A program made the position numbers and the translations under genes. Shown piece by piece: positions 7,062 through 13,048 of a stretch of DNA of 23,353 bases; positions within the stretch are counted from its first letter, which is position 1, and every line of letters begins with the position of its first letter. The stretch spans positions 1 to 23,353 of the IMG/VR virus record IMGVR_UViG_3300040815_000257. One strand, written 5' to 3'. The stretch is from a virus. The notes under the pieces were generated by a model, which saw nothing but the letters and a program-made list of their open reading frames with translations, searched no databases and was not told where the DNA came from.

Positions 7062-7967
7062 ATGGCTATTTCTCGCGCACAACTGGCGAAAGAGCTAGAA
7101 CCCGGCCTTAATGCCTTGTTCGGGCTCGAATACAACCGTTACGAAAATGAGCATGCTGAAATCTTTGAAGAAGAGTCTTCTGACAGAGCTTTCGAAGAAG
7201 AAGTAATGCTTGCCGGTTTCTCTACAGCACCTGTTAAAAACGAAGGCAATGCCATTAGTTTTGACGATGCACAGGAAACATTCACGGCTCGTTACACACA
7301 CGACACAATCGCGCTTGCTTTCTCGATTACAGAAGAGGCTGTCGAAGACAACCTTTACGATCGACTTGCTTCGCGTTACACAAAGGCTCTTGCACGTTCA
7401 ATGGCCCAGACAAAGCAAATCAAGGCGGCTTCTATCTTGAACAATGCGTTCAATACGGCCAACCCTGTAGGTGATGGTGCAGCACTTTGCTCCGCCGCTC
7501 ACCCAAGCCTTTCTGGGAACCAGCGTAACTTGTTGTCAGTAGCAGCAGACCTCAACGAAACTTCGCTTGAGCAGATGCTTATTGACATTGCAGGGCTTAC
7601 CGATGAACGTGGTCTAAAGATTGCGGTTCGTGGTACAAAGTTAATTATCCCTAAAGAACTGCAATTCATTGCAGAACGGGTTATTAACTCCAACCTACGT
7701 CCCGGATCAGCGGACAACGATCTTAATGCGACAAAGAGCATGGGAATGCTTCCTGAAGGAGCGGTAGTAAACCACTTCCTAACGGACACCGATGCTTTCT
7801 TCATTAAGACGGATGCACCTAACGGCTTCAAATACTTCAACCGTTCGCCTATTAAAACGGCAATGGAAGGGGACTTTGATACCGGTAACATGCGATTCAA
7901 AGCACGAGAGCGTTACAGCTTTGGTGTTTCTGATTGGCGTTGTGTATTCGGTACACCGGGTGCATAA
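7062..7967 (+). CDS. Major capsid protein, Mu gpT-like HK97 fold
   Basis: The 301-residue coat protein forms the icosahedral head. The sequence follows the Mu gpT-like family: an N-terminal helix (RAQLAKELEPGLNALFGLEY) and an E-loop/spine region around residues 45-110. The conserved FTARYTHDTIALAFSITEEA (73-92) and YTKALARSMAQTKQIKAASI (about 104-123) follow. The P and A domains contain CSAAHPSLSG, then LNETSLEQMLIDIAGLTDE and LIIPKELQFIAERV. The end is strongly conserved (NHFLTDTDAFFIKTDAPNG, then FKARERYSFGVSDWRCVFG). No N-terminal delta domain is needed because a separate scaffold is encoded upstream. Expression should be high: it has the best Shine-Dalgarno in the window and is followed by an intrinsic terminator. 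Confidence 0.92.
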   Translation: MAISRAQLAKELEPGLNALFGLEYNRYENEHAEIFEEESSDRAFEEEVMLAGFSTAPVKNEGNAISFDDAQETFTARYTHDTIALAFSITEEAVEDNLYDRLASRYTKALARSMAQTKQIKAASILNNAFNTANPVGDGAALCSAAHPSLSGNQRNLLSVAADLNETSLEQMLIDIAGLTDERGLKIAVRGTKLIIPKELQFIAERVINSNLRPGSADNDLNATKSMGMLPEGAVVNHFLTDTDAFFIKTDAPNGFKYFNRSPIKTAMEGDFDTGNMRFKARERYSFGVSDWRCVFGTPGA

Positions 7968-8007
7968 CCTCTTGTAAAATAAGAATAAATCTTGTTTTGT
8001 AAGATAT

Positions 8008-8041
8008 GGAAGGGATAGGTAAAACTATCCCTTTCTTTTTT
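8008..8041 (+). terminator. Intrinsic (rho-independent) terminator after the capsid gene
   Basis: AAGGGATAG (8010-8018) pairs perfectly with CTATCCCTT (8025-8033) around a six-base loop (GTAAAA, 8019-8024). A GU and a GC pair extend the stem to 11 pairs (8008-8035). A run of six T follows at 8036-8041, and the sequence downstream stays T-rich. It lies about 40 bases after the capsid stop. It would end or thin the head-gene transcript and make capsid mRNA the last gene of that unit. Confidence 0.9.
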
Positions 8042-8065
8042 GTTTAATTTTTTGTATGCTATACC
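8037..8065 (+). promoter_or_regulatory. Possible promoter for the downstream genes
   Basis: The 151-base gap between capsid and the next gene is the longest non-coding stretch in the window. After the terminator it holds an extended -10-like element TGCTATACC (8057-8065). A T-rich stretch (TTTTTG, 8037-8042) sits 17 bases upstream as a weak -35. A new promoter is logical directly after a strong terminator, but the -35 is poor and a phage-specific late promoter cannot be ruled out. The remaining 53 bases to the next ATG would be 5' leader. Confidence 0.3.
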
Positions 8066-8118
8066 TAACCTGACAGTTGCAATGGTGCGACTGACACTTG
8101 CCAAGACAGGAGAAAAAA

Positions 8119-8601
8119 ATGGCTAATACAACGTTTAGTGGACCGGTTCGGTCCGAAAATGGTTTTTCTACCATTGTTAAAAGCAGCACTACCGGTGCTG
8201 TAACTAACTCAATGACTTTTTCAGAATACACCGCAACAATTACGGTGGCTAATGGTGCGACCACGGGTAAAGAAGCGGCTATTGGGATACCGTCTAATTT
8301 CATTCCTATGGGTGTGGTAATTGCCGTTACTACAGCTTCGGGAAATGCCGTAAATCTTGTTGACATAGGTACCGACGCAGACACGGATGGTTTTGTTGAT
8401 GGCATTACAGTTGCCTTAAATAGTACCGGATTTAAAGGATTTTTTCCTTGTAACGGTGTTTTAGGTATGTCCGGAGGTTCTACTACAGTCGCTACCGCTA
8501 CTGCCGATGAAGTTGAGCTAGTGGTCTCTGGTGATCCCGGTAGTGATACGGTTATTGTTTGCAAATTCATAGGAATTGCCGGGTCTTCTGACGATTCATA
8601 A
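8119..8601 (+). CDS. Small beta-rich probable virion protein
   Basis: The protein has 160 residues from the ATG at 8119, chosen because AGGAG at 8108-8112 lies six bases upstream; an in-frame TTG at 8098 would add seven residues without a ribosome site. The N-terminus MANTTFSGPVRSENGFSTIV is a recurring opening in marine phage structural modules. The body is Gly/Thr/Val/Ala-rich (GVVIAVTTASGNAVNLVDIG, then DTDGFVDGITVALNSTGFKG) with several predicted beta strands and the end VIVCKFIGIAGSSDDS. It is the first gene after the capsid terminator. A decoration or head-surface role is the simplest guess. No enzyme motif is seen. Confidence 0.72.
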   Translation: MANTTFSGPVRSENGFSTIVKSSTTGAVTNSMTFSEYTATITVANGATTGKEAAIGIPSNFIPMGVVIAVTTASGNAVNLVDIGTDADTDGFVDGITVALNSTGFKGFFPCNGVLGMSGGSTTVATATADEVELVVSGDPGSDTVIVCKFIGIAGSSDDS

Positions 8602-8613
8602 TAGGAGCCTTAA

Positions 8614-8886
8614 ATGTCTGATTCTGATGTAAATTCAAAACGTGTTACGTCTACAGGTTCTCTTGCTGTAGGTCCTGCGCGTATTCGACAGATTCAGTTA
8701 AAAACCGCCGCAGGTACTCCCCGCCTTACCCTTACTGACGGGTCTGGCGGAGCTACGGTTCTTGATTTGGATTTTAATGCGTCAACCACACATTCGGTTA
8801 ATATTCCATCTAACGGGATTAGAGTTAACGATATATTTATATCGGTGGCTACTAACTTGACGGCTATAACTGTTTTTTATAATTAA
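8614..8886 (+). CDS. Small beta-sandwich-like protein
   Basis: The protein has 90 residues, preceded by AGGAG (8603-8607) six bases from the ATG. The pattern RVTSTGSLAVGPARIRQIQL, then SGGATVLDLDF and IPSNGIRVNDIFISVATNLT with the end ITVFYN, is a run of short beta strands. It is familiar from small proteins of marine phage structural regions, where the function is not known to me. The sequence has no cysteine and few charges, unlike the basic proteins that follow. A trimeric or pentameric capsid-surface or connector protein is possible. Confidence 0.7.
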   Translation: MSDSDVNSKRVTSTGSLAVGPARIRQIQLKTAAGTPRLTLTDGSGGATVLDLDFNASTTHSVNIPSNGIRVNDIFISVATNLTAITVFYN

Positions 8887-8889
8887 GAT

Positions 8890-9174
8890 ATGGCGACAAC
8901 CAAAGACGTAACTCGAACTCCAAGCGGAAAAATTAAATACCGGGGGGAAACTTTTCCCGGATTTAATAAACCTAAAAGGACTCCGGGCGCAAACAAAAAG
9001 TCGGCGGTTCTTGCTAAAAAAGGAAGTGAAATAAAATTAGTAAGGTTTGGTGATCCAAATATGTCTATTAAAAAAGATCAACCCGATCGTCGTAAAAGTT
9101 TTAGAGCTAGACATAAATGTGACACGTCGAAAGATAAATTTAGCGCCAGATATTGGTCGTGCAAAGCTTGGTAA
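8890..9174 (+). CDS. Basic conserved protein with C-terminal His/Cys motif
   Basis: The protein has 94 residues, is strongly basic, and opens the Lys-rich island. The N-terminal half (KIKYRGETFPGFNKPKRTPG) and middle (KLVRFGDPNMSIKKDQPDRR) lead into RARHKCDTSKDKFSARYWSC, with His75, Cys77 and Cys91 as possible metal or thiol positions, and it ends CKAW. The same C-terminal string is familiar from small proteins in marine phages and possibly algal viruses, but I know no assigned function. No clear Shine-Dalgarno precedes the ATG, which is four bases after the upstream stop, so reinitiation is likely. Nucleic-acid binding is a guess based on charge and the RH-C...C motif. Confidence 0.75.
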   Translation: MATTKDVTRTPSGKIKYRGETFPGFNKPKRTPGANKKSAVLAKKGSEIKLVRFGDPNMSIKKDQPDRRKSFRARHKCDTSKDKFSARYWSCKAW

Positions 9175-9178
9175 AAAT

Positions 9179-9370
9179 ATGGCTCATTTAACTCCAGAAG
9201 AAGTTTTAAGCAAACTGGCTCACCACGAGATGAAGTGTGATCTTCGGTACAAAAACATTGAAGAAAGACTAGATTCTCAAAAGGAAGACTTAAAAGGTCT
9301 TAGCAACAAATTGTGGTTTTTAGTCGTTTTAATTATTGTAACTCCAATGGTACACCGTTTGTGGGGTTAG
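9179..9370 (+). CDS. Small tail-anchored coiled-coil membrane protein (XhlA-like layout)
   Basis: The protein has 63 residues from the ATG at 9179, four bases after the upstream stop; a longer reading from 9047 would overlap the 94-residue gene and is not favoured. Residues 1-42 are a charged helix (EEVLSKLAHHEMKCDLRYKN, then IEERLDSQKEDLKGL) and residues 44-58 are hydrophobic (KLWFLVVLIIVTPMV), ending HRLWG. This helix-then-anchor layout matches XhlA-type proteins that assist holins at the membrane. It is about 5 kb from the main lysis genes, so it may do something else, such as membrane attachment of the island's products. Confidence 0.68.
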   Translation: MAHLTPEEVLSKLAHHEMKCDLRYKNIEERLDSQKEDLKGLSNKLWFLVVLIIVTPMVHRLWG

Positions 9371-9371
9371 T

Positions 9372-9611
9372 ATGGGCTCTAGAGTAAAAACAGGTCCTAA
9401 GCCTTCTCCTTGCGAAGTCACGTACTATAGAAAAGGTGGTGCGGTATCTAGCAAGTCAAAAGGAAGTAAAATTTGTCCCGAAGGTAAAGCTTGGGCAAAA
9501 AGAACTTTTGATACTTATCCTAGCGCTTACGCTAATTTAGCTGCTTCAAAGTACTGTAAAGACCCTAATTACGCTAAGAAGTCTAAAGGCGGAAAGAGAA
9601 AAGGCAAGTAA
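9372..9611 (+). CDS. Lys-rich conserved small protein with three cysteines
   Basis: The protein has 79 residues. A basic N-terminus with GSRVKTGPKPSPCEVTYYRK and a GGAV string leads to the conserved core ICPEGKAWAKRTFDTYPSAY, then ANLAASKYCKDPNYAKK (about residues 34-70). The C-terminus is a run of Lys/Gly (SKGGKRKGK). Cys14, Cys35 and Cys63 are the only cysteines. The core pattern is familiar from virus genomes, including large algal viruses as I recall, always without a function. It starts two bases after the membrane protein and its stop overlaps the next start (TAATG at 9609), so it is co-translated with the neighbours. A DNA-condensing or capsid-internal protein is conceivable. Confidence 0.75.
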   Translation: MGSRVKTGPKPSPCEVTYYRKGGAVSSKSKGSKICPEGKAWAKRTFDTYPSAYANLAASKYCKDPNYAKKSKGGKRKGK

Positions 9612-9934
9612 TGGGTAAGTTGCAAGATTGGGTAGATGAGGAATGGGTCCGCATAGATAGCTCAGGTAACATTGCGGGAGCTTGTGGTACGTCAAAAAAC
9701 AAGAAAAACCCAGATCGCTGTTTGCCTAAAGCTAAAGCAAAAAGTTTAAGTAAAGAACAAAGAGCTTCTACCGCAAGAAAAAAGAAAAAAGAAGGTGCTA
9801 AAGGAAAACAAGTTGTAGCTAATACTTCGTCCGCTAAAGTAACAAAGATGGAAAACGGAGGAGCGGTTATTGCTAGAGGTTGTGGAGCGGTTTTAAATGA
9901 ACGAAGAAAATTAACCAGCGGCGCGGTTAGTTAG
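9611..9934 (+). CDS. Lys-rich conserved protein with C-terminal RGxGA motif
   Basis: The protein has 107 residues. The N-terminal part LQDWVDEEWVRIDSSGNIAG, then CGTSKNKKNPDRCLPKAKAK (Cys25, Cys37) and SLSKEQRASTARKKKKEGAK, forms one recurring domain. A linker (VVANTSSAKVTK) is followed by ENGGAVIARGCGAVLNERRK (residues 81-100), which carries the RG-x-GA motif shared with two other small proteins in this window. It is coupled to the upstream gene by TAATG. The arrangement of a basic Cys domain plus a short RG tail suggests a structural or nucleic-acid-binding role. No catalytic residues are evident. Confidence 0.75.
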   Translation: MGKLQDWVDEEWVRIDSSGNIAGACGTSKNKKNPDRCLPKAKAKSLSKEQRASTARKKKKEGAKGKQVVANTSSAKVTKMENGGAVIARGCGAVLNERRKLTSGAVS

Positions 9935-9936
9935 TT

Positions 9937-10521
9937 ATGCGCTTGGAGTTTATAGGAGATCCTTTAGAAAAAGCAGTAGCGAAAGAAATAATTGCTTGGT
10001 CTAAAGATGTTTTAGAAAAACCTAGCAAATTTTTTAACGGTTTACCCCCTTGTCCTTATGCAAAACAAGCGTGGATGAAAGACAAAGTTGCTTTAGTTTT
10101 TAAAAAAGAAAAAACGTACCAAGACCTGTATTCGGTTATTTCTTGTTTTGACGATAAATTTGATTTAGCTATATTGGTAGATTTAAATAGCGATAAAACT
10201 TCAGAAGAGTTTCATGATTATTTAAATGAACTAAATGGGGCTATTGCTAAAGGTTTTTTTATTGATAAAGACATATGGGTAGTAGGGTTTCATCCAGATG
10301 ATGAAGCGGCAGAGTTTGCAGAAGAGGTAGATTTTGAAGCTTTAGTGGAGGTGGAGTACTCTTTAATTTTTATTCAGAGGCTGTCTAAGTTGCAAGAGTC
10401 TGCATACAAAATTAAGAAAAAAGGGTATTATGCTAACTATAATGAGGAGTACAATTCTTCTTATATCTTTAAACGTAGAGAAGAACTTTACAGGAGATTA
10501 AAAAATGGCGATGGCACCTAA
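9937..10521 (+). CDS. Conserved protein with CPYA and FHPDD motifs (DUF1415-like pattern)
   Basis: This 194-residue protein is unlike its neighbours: acidic, aromatic and apparently a folded alpha/beta domain. Ordered features are an N-terminal helix with AKEIIAWSKDVLEKP, GLPPCPYAKQAW (C39-P40-Y41-A42), FDLAILVDLN (75-84), FHDYLNELNG (92-101), IWVVGFHPDDEA (113-124), and VEYSLIFIQRLSKLQ (138-152) followed by KKGYY. The order of a CPxA cysteine motif, a DYL helix, a FHPD string and a basic segment resembles the DUF1415 family of bacterial proteins of unknown function, but only distantly and by eye. AGGAG near its 3' end serves the next gene. An enzymatic or redox role is possible; none is shown. 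Confidence 0.72.
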   Translation: MRLEFIGDPLEKAVAKEIIAWSKDVLEKPSKFFNGLPPCPYAKQAWMKDKVALVFKKEKTYQDLYSVISCFDDKFDLAILVDLNSDKTSEEFHDYLNELNGAIAKGFFIDKDIWVVGFHPDDEAAEFAEEVDFEALVEVEYSLIFIQRLSKLQESAYKIKKKGYYANYNEEYNSSYIFKRREELYRRLKNGDGT

Positions 10522-10675
10522 AAAGATGCGCGGCGGCGGTATGGTTAAAAAGATGCGCGGCGGCGGTATGGTTAAAAAAATGAAAAAAGGGGGCGAGGCT
10601 ACCAACAGCATGAGCGTTGCGGAGCTTCGTGAAAAAGCTAAAGCAAAAGGGTATAAATTAGTTAAGGCCACCTAA
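10505..10675 (+). CDS. Small basic protein with tandem MRGGG repeats and SAP-like tail
   Basis: A 56-residue ORF begins inside the end of the CPYA gene (17-base overlap). It is supported by AGGAG at 10492-10496 eight bases before the ATG at 10505; ATG at 10511 is an alternative start. Residues 6-23 are two exact copies of KKMRGGGMV and a third, degenerate copy begins KKMKKGGE. The C-terminal half, MSVAELREKAKAKGYKLVKA, resembles the short helix-turn-helix of SAP or Rho-N-like motifs that bind nucleic acid. Similar RGGG plus AELR peptides occur in marine phages as I recall. A DNA- or RNA-binding accessory is the likeliest role, at low certainty. Confidence 0.68.
   Translation: MAMAPKKMRGGGMVKKMRGGGMVKKMKKGGEATNSMSVAELREKAKAKGYKLVKAT
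10520..10573 (+). repeat. Two perfect 27-bp tandem repeats in coding sequence
   Basis: Unit 1 is 10520-10546 and unit 2 is 10547-10573. They are identical at every base and in frame, each encoding KKMRGGGMV. A third copy starts at 10574 but diverges after six to nine bases. Zero synonymous change between the two units indicates a recent duplication or ongoing slippage. Confidence 0.95.
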
Positions 10676-10677
10676 TT

Positions 10678-11349
10678 ATGGCTACTTCCGGAAGCAAAGA
10701 TTTTGAGTTAGATGTAGCCGATTACATCGAAGAGGCGTTTGAGCGTTGTGGCTTAGAGGTCAGGACGGGTTACGACTTAAAGACCGCTAAACGGTCGCTT
10801 AATCTTATGCTTGCTGATTGGGCTAACCGTGGGCTAAACCAGTGGACTATTAAACAGCGATCATTGACGCTTGTTACTAATGACGGAGAATACGATTTAT
10901 CCGCCGACGTAATAGACGTGTTATCGGTTGTTATTAGGGTGTCAGGAACAGACTATTCTTTAGAGCGATTAAGCCGAGACGAATATTTGACAATACCTAC
11001 CAAGACTACATCGGGTCGCCCTAATCAGTTTTTCTTAGACAGGCAGCTTACCCCTAACCTAAAAGTGTGGCCCGTTCCGGACAGTTCGACCTCGTATACC
11101 GTTTATTATGATGCTTTGACACGGATGGATGATGCGGACACTTTTACTAACACGATGGATTTGCCCTTTAGGTTTTACCCTTGTTTAGCGGCAGGTCTAG
11201 CGTATTACCTGTCTTTAAAGAAAAACCCTAAGATGACTCCGATGCTAAAAACAATATATGAAGAAGAGTTTCAAAGGGCCGCTGAGGAGGATCGAGATAG
11301 AGCTTCCTTTAATGTTGTTCCTAAAATGAGTTACTACCGGTCCGGATAA
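10678..11349 (+). CDS. Head-tail adaptor, P22 gp4-like tail accessory factor
   Basis: This 223-residue protein fits the P22 gp4-type adaptor that binds under the portal after packaging and starts tail assembly. The N-terminal helical part (VADYIEEAFERCGLEVRTGY, then LKTAKRSLNLMLADWANRGL) is the conserved helix bundle. A beta segment follows (QRSLTLVTNDGEYDLSADVI), then GRPNQFFLDRQLTPNLKVWP at about residues 116-135 and a C-terminal helix (LAAGLAYYLSLKKNP). It ends with a basic, Tyr-rich tail (PKMSYYRSG). P22 gp4 is about 166 residues, so this is longer. It is the first gene after the small-protein island and is followed by two further neck genes with coupled starts. Confidence 0.72.
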   Translation: MATSGSKDFELDVADYIEEAFERCGLEVRTGYDLKTAKRSLNLMLADWANRGLNQWTIKQRSLTLVTNDGEYDLSADVIDVLSVVIRVSGTDYSLERLSRDEYLTIPTKTTSGRPNQFFLDRQLTPNLKVWPVPDSSTSYTVYYDALTRMDDADTFTNTMDLPFRFYPCLAAGLAYYLSLKKNPKMTPMLKTIYEEEFQRAAEEDRDRASFNVVPKMSYYRSG

Positions 11350-11654
11350 TGGCTAAATTTGCTTCAGGTAAAGATTCTTACGCCATTTGCGATAGGTCGG
11401 GGTTACGTTATCCCTATAAAGTAATGCGCACAGAGTGGAATGGTTTGCGGGTCGGGCCGGATCAATATGAGCCAAAACACCCTCAGTTAGGTCCTTTTAG
11501 AAAGGTGGTTGATCCTCAAGCTTTGCAAAACGCTAGACCTGACCGAACGGAACCTATGGATGTTTATGTTGGCCTTCCAACTGTCGAAAATGAAAATTTA
11601 AGACCAGCTACCGGTTTTGGTCAAGTTGGTTTAGTTACGGTGACAACATCATGA
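11349..11654 (+). CDS. Small conserved neck-module protein
   Basis: The protein has 101 residues, with its ATG overlapping the gp4-like stop (TAATG). The conserved region is YAICDRSGLRYPYKVMRTEW, then NGLRVGPDQYEPKHPQLGPF (about residues 10-52), followed by DPQALQNARPDRTEP. This string is common beside neck genes of proteobacterial and marine phages, but its function is not known to me. The C-terminus ends GQVGLVTVTTS, the same VTVTT ending as the gene at 21728, with 18 of 20 bases around the stop and next start identical. ATGA at 11651 couples it to the next adaptor gene. It is probably a minor neck or tail protein. Confidence 0.75.
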   Translation: MAKFASGKDSYAICDRSGLRYPYKVMRTEWNGLRVGPDQYEPKHPQLGPFRKVVDPQALQNARPDRTEPMDVYVGLPTVENENLRPATGFGQVGLVTVTTS

Positions 11655-12301
11655 GTTTTACTTACTCTCAGTTAAAACAAGCAATACAGGATTACACAGA
11701 AAACGATGAGACTTCGTTTGTAAATAATCTTTCTATTTTTATTCAACAAGCGGAAGAACGAATATTAAAGAACGTTCAGTTAAGCTTGTTTCGAAAAAAT
11801 GTTTCTGGAGGATTTACGGCTTCCAACAAATACTTGACTGCGCCTAGTGATTTTTTAGCCCCGTTTTCATTATCTTTTGTAAATGCAAGTAATGATCATG
11901 TATTTTTAGAATTTAAAGATGCCGATTTTATTCAAAGTTTTAATCCTAACGGTGCTACGGAGGGCAATCCAAGATATTACGCTGTTTTTGATTTAGACCA
12001 TTTTATAATTGGACCGACACCTAATGCAGCAAGCGCAGTTGAATTACATTATTTTTATCGTCCAGCTAGTTTGACAGCGGGTGCCGATAGCGGAACTACG
12101 TGGCTAAGTGAAAATGCTCAAATAGCCATGCTTTATGGAAGCTTGTTAGAAGCGTATACTTACATGAAAGGCGAGCAAGATTTAGTAGCTTTGTATGAAA
12201 AACGTTTTGGTGAAGCTTTAGTTGGAATGAAAATGTTGGGTGAAGCTAAAGAAGTTACCGATGAATATAGGGTGGGTAAAGTTATTAGGGCTAAACAATG
12301 A
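11651..12301 (+). CDS. Probable second head-tail adaptor (SU10 adaptor-like)
   Basis: This 216-residue protein shows an N-terminal helix pair (TYSQLKQAIQDYTENDETSF, then FIQQAEERILKNVQLSLFRK) followed by a beta region (KYLTAPSDFLAPFSLSFVNA, then HVFLEFKDADFIQSF). Next come RYYAVFDLDHFIIGPTPNAA and YFYRPASLTAG, and a C-terminal helical part with MLYGSLLEAYTYMKGEQDLV. The order matches connector proteins of the SU10 or lambda gp6/HK97 adaptor type that sit below the portal. The assignment is by pattern. It starts in ATGA overlap with the previous gene, and the next start overlaps its stop, so the neck genes are made together. It could be the ring contacting the gp10-like hub. Confidence 0.65.
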   Translation: MSFTYSQLKQAIQDYTENDETSFVNNLSIFIQQAEERILKNVQLSLFRKNVSGGFTASNKYLTAPSDFLAPFSLSFVNASNDHVFLEFKDADFIQSFNPNGATEGNPRYYAVFDLDHFIIGPTPNAASAVELHYFYRPASLTAGADSGTTWLSENAQIAMLYGSLLEAYTYMKGEQDLVALYEKRFGEALVGMKMLGEAKEVTDEYRVGKVIRAKQ

Positions 12302-12597
12302 GTATTCCTGCGTTAGATTTAAATGTTACACCTACTTTTACTGTCGATGTAAAAACTACAAGCAATCGTGGTTTTACTCCGGAAGAAGTAGCGGAACGCT
12401 GTGCAGAAAAAATTATATCTATTTCTGATACGGCAAATCCTGTAATACGGGACCAAGCAAGAGCTTTTAAGAAACATTTAATTAAAGTCCTATCTTTTTA
12501 CATGAGAGAAGCTATTAAAAGTGATAGAACCACTATTTATAACGCTTTGTCTGATGCAGGACATCAAGATTTAGCTGAATTAACAAGGAGAATTTAA
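12298..12597 (+). CDS. Small helical protein of the neck module
   Basis: This 99-residue protein starts in ATGA overlap with the adaptor. The N-terminal 30 residues are beta-like (IPALDLNVTPTFTVDVKTTS), then a helical domain follows: FTPEEVAERCAEKIISISDT, ANPVIRDQARAFKKHLIKVL and FYMREAIKSDRTTIYNALSD, ending AELTRRI. Proteins with this GFTPEEVAERC...FYM pattern lie beside neck genes in marine phages. No function is established that I know of. It could be a chaperone or a minor connector subunit. AAGGAG inside its 3' end (12585-12590) serves the next gene. Confidence 0.7.
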   Translation: MSIPALDLNVTPTFTVDVKTTSNRGFTPEEVAERCAEKIISISDTANPVIRDQARAFKKHLIKVLSFYMREAIKSDRTTIYNALSDAGHQDLAELTRRI

Positions 12598-12598
12598 C

Positions 12599-13048
12599 AT
12601 GGCTTTTTCAGGTAACTTCATGTGTACTTCCTTTAAAAAGGAATTGATGTTTGGAGCACATGACTTCGCAAACGGAGCAGACACGTTTAAGATGGCGCTT
12701 TACACGTCTTCTGCTAGTTTAAATGCGTCTACAACAGCATATACTACAAGTAATGAAACGAGTGGAACGGGGTACACGGCAGCGGGTCAAAATTTGACTA
12801 ATGTTGATCCCACGATCAGTGGTACAACGGCTTTTACCGATTTCACAGATGAAACGTGGAGTTCTTCTAGTATTACAGCGAGAGGTGCTTTAATTTATAA
12901 TAGCACTCCAAACACAACTTCAATTTCTTTAACCAATCCAGCGGTTATTGTTCTTGATTTTGGTTCGGATAAAACTTCTACTACAGGAGATTTTACTGTA
13001 GTTTTTCCAACAGCCGATGCAAGTAATGCCATAATAAGGATTGCGTAA
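12599..13048 (+). CDS. Beta-rich probable tail/fibre-associated protein
   Basis: This 149-residue Thr/Ser/Gly-rich protein follows AAGGAG (12585-12590) eight bases upstream of the ATG. Recognisable strings are MCTSFKKELMFGAHDF, DTFKMALYTSSASLNASTTA (residues about 28-47), ETSGTGYTAAGQNLTN, and the end segment ITARGALIYN...VIVLDFGSDKTSTTGDF...AIIRIA. The family is widespread in marine phage structural regions and looks like a single beta-sandwich. It stands at the start of the fibre genes and couples by TAATG to the repeat protein that follows. A virion surface or fibre-attachment role is inferred. Confidence 0.7.
   Translation: MAFSGNFMCTSFKKELMFGAHDFANGADTFKMALYTSSASLNASTTAYTTSNETSGTGYTAAGQNLTNVDPTISGTTAFTDFTDETWSSSSITARGALIYNSTPNTTSISLTNPAVIVLDFGSDKTSTTGDFTVVFPTADASNAIIRIA

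Noticed and set aside
7499-7900. 133-residue reading frame on the minus strand inside the capsid gene
   Set aside because: The capsid gene is certain, and the antisense frame shows no known motif or start signal.
8025-8570. 181-residue reading frame on the minus strand
   Set aside because: It lies opposite a well-supported + strand gene with a Shine-Dalgarno start. Its Ser/Val/Pro-rich composition is what the reverse of a Thr/Gly/Val-rich beta protein gives, and no other gene is on the minus strand.
9047-9370. Longer, 107-residue version of the membrane protein starting at 9047
   Set aside because: It would overlap the 94-residue gene by over 120 bases, and the added N-terminus has no motif. 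The ATG at 9179 fits the tight gene spacing.
10520-10573. CRISPR-like or regulatory direct repeats
   Set aside because: The two copies are adjacent without spacers, in frame, and keep a coding pattern, so they are a coding duplication.
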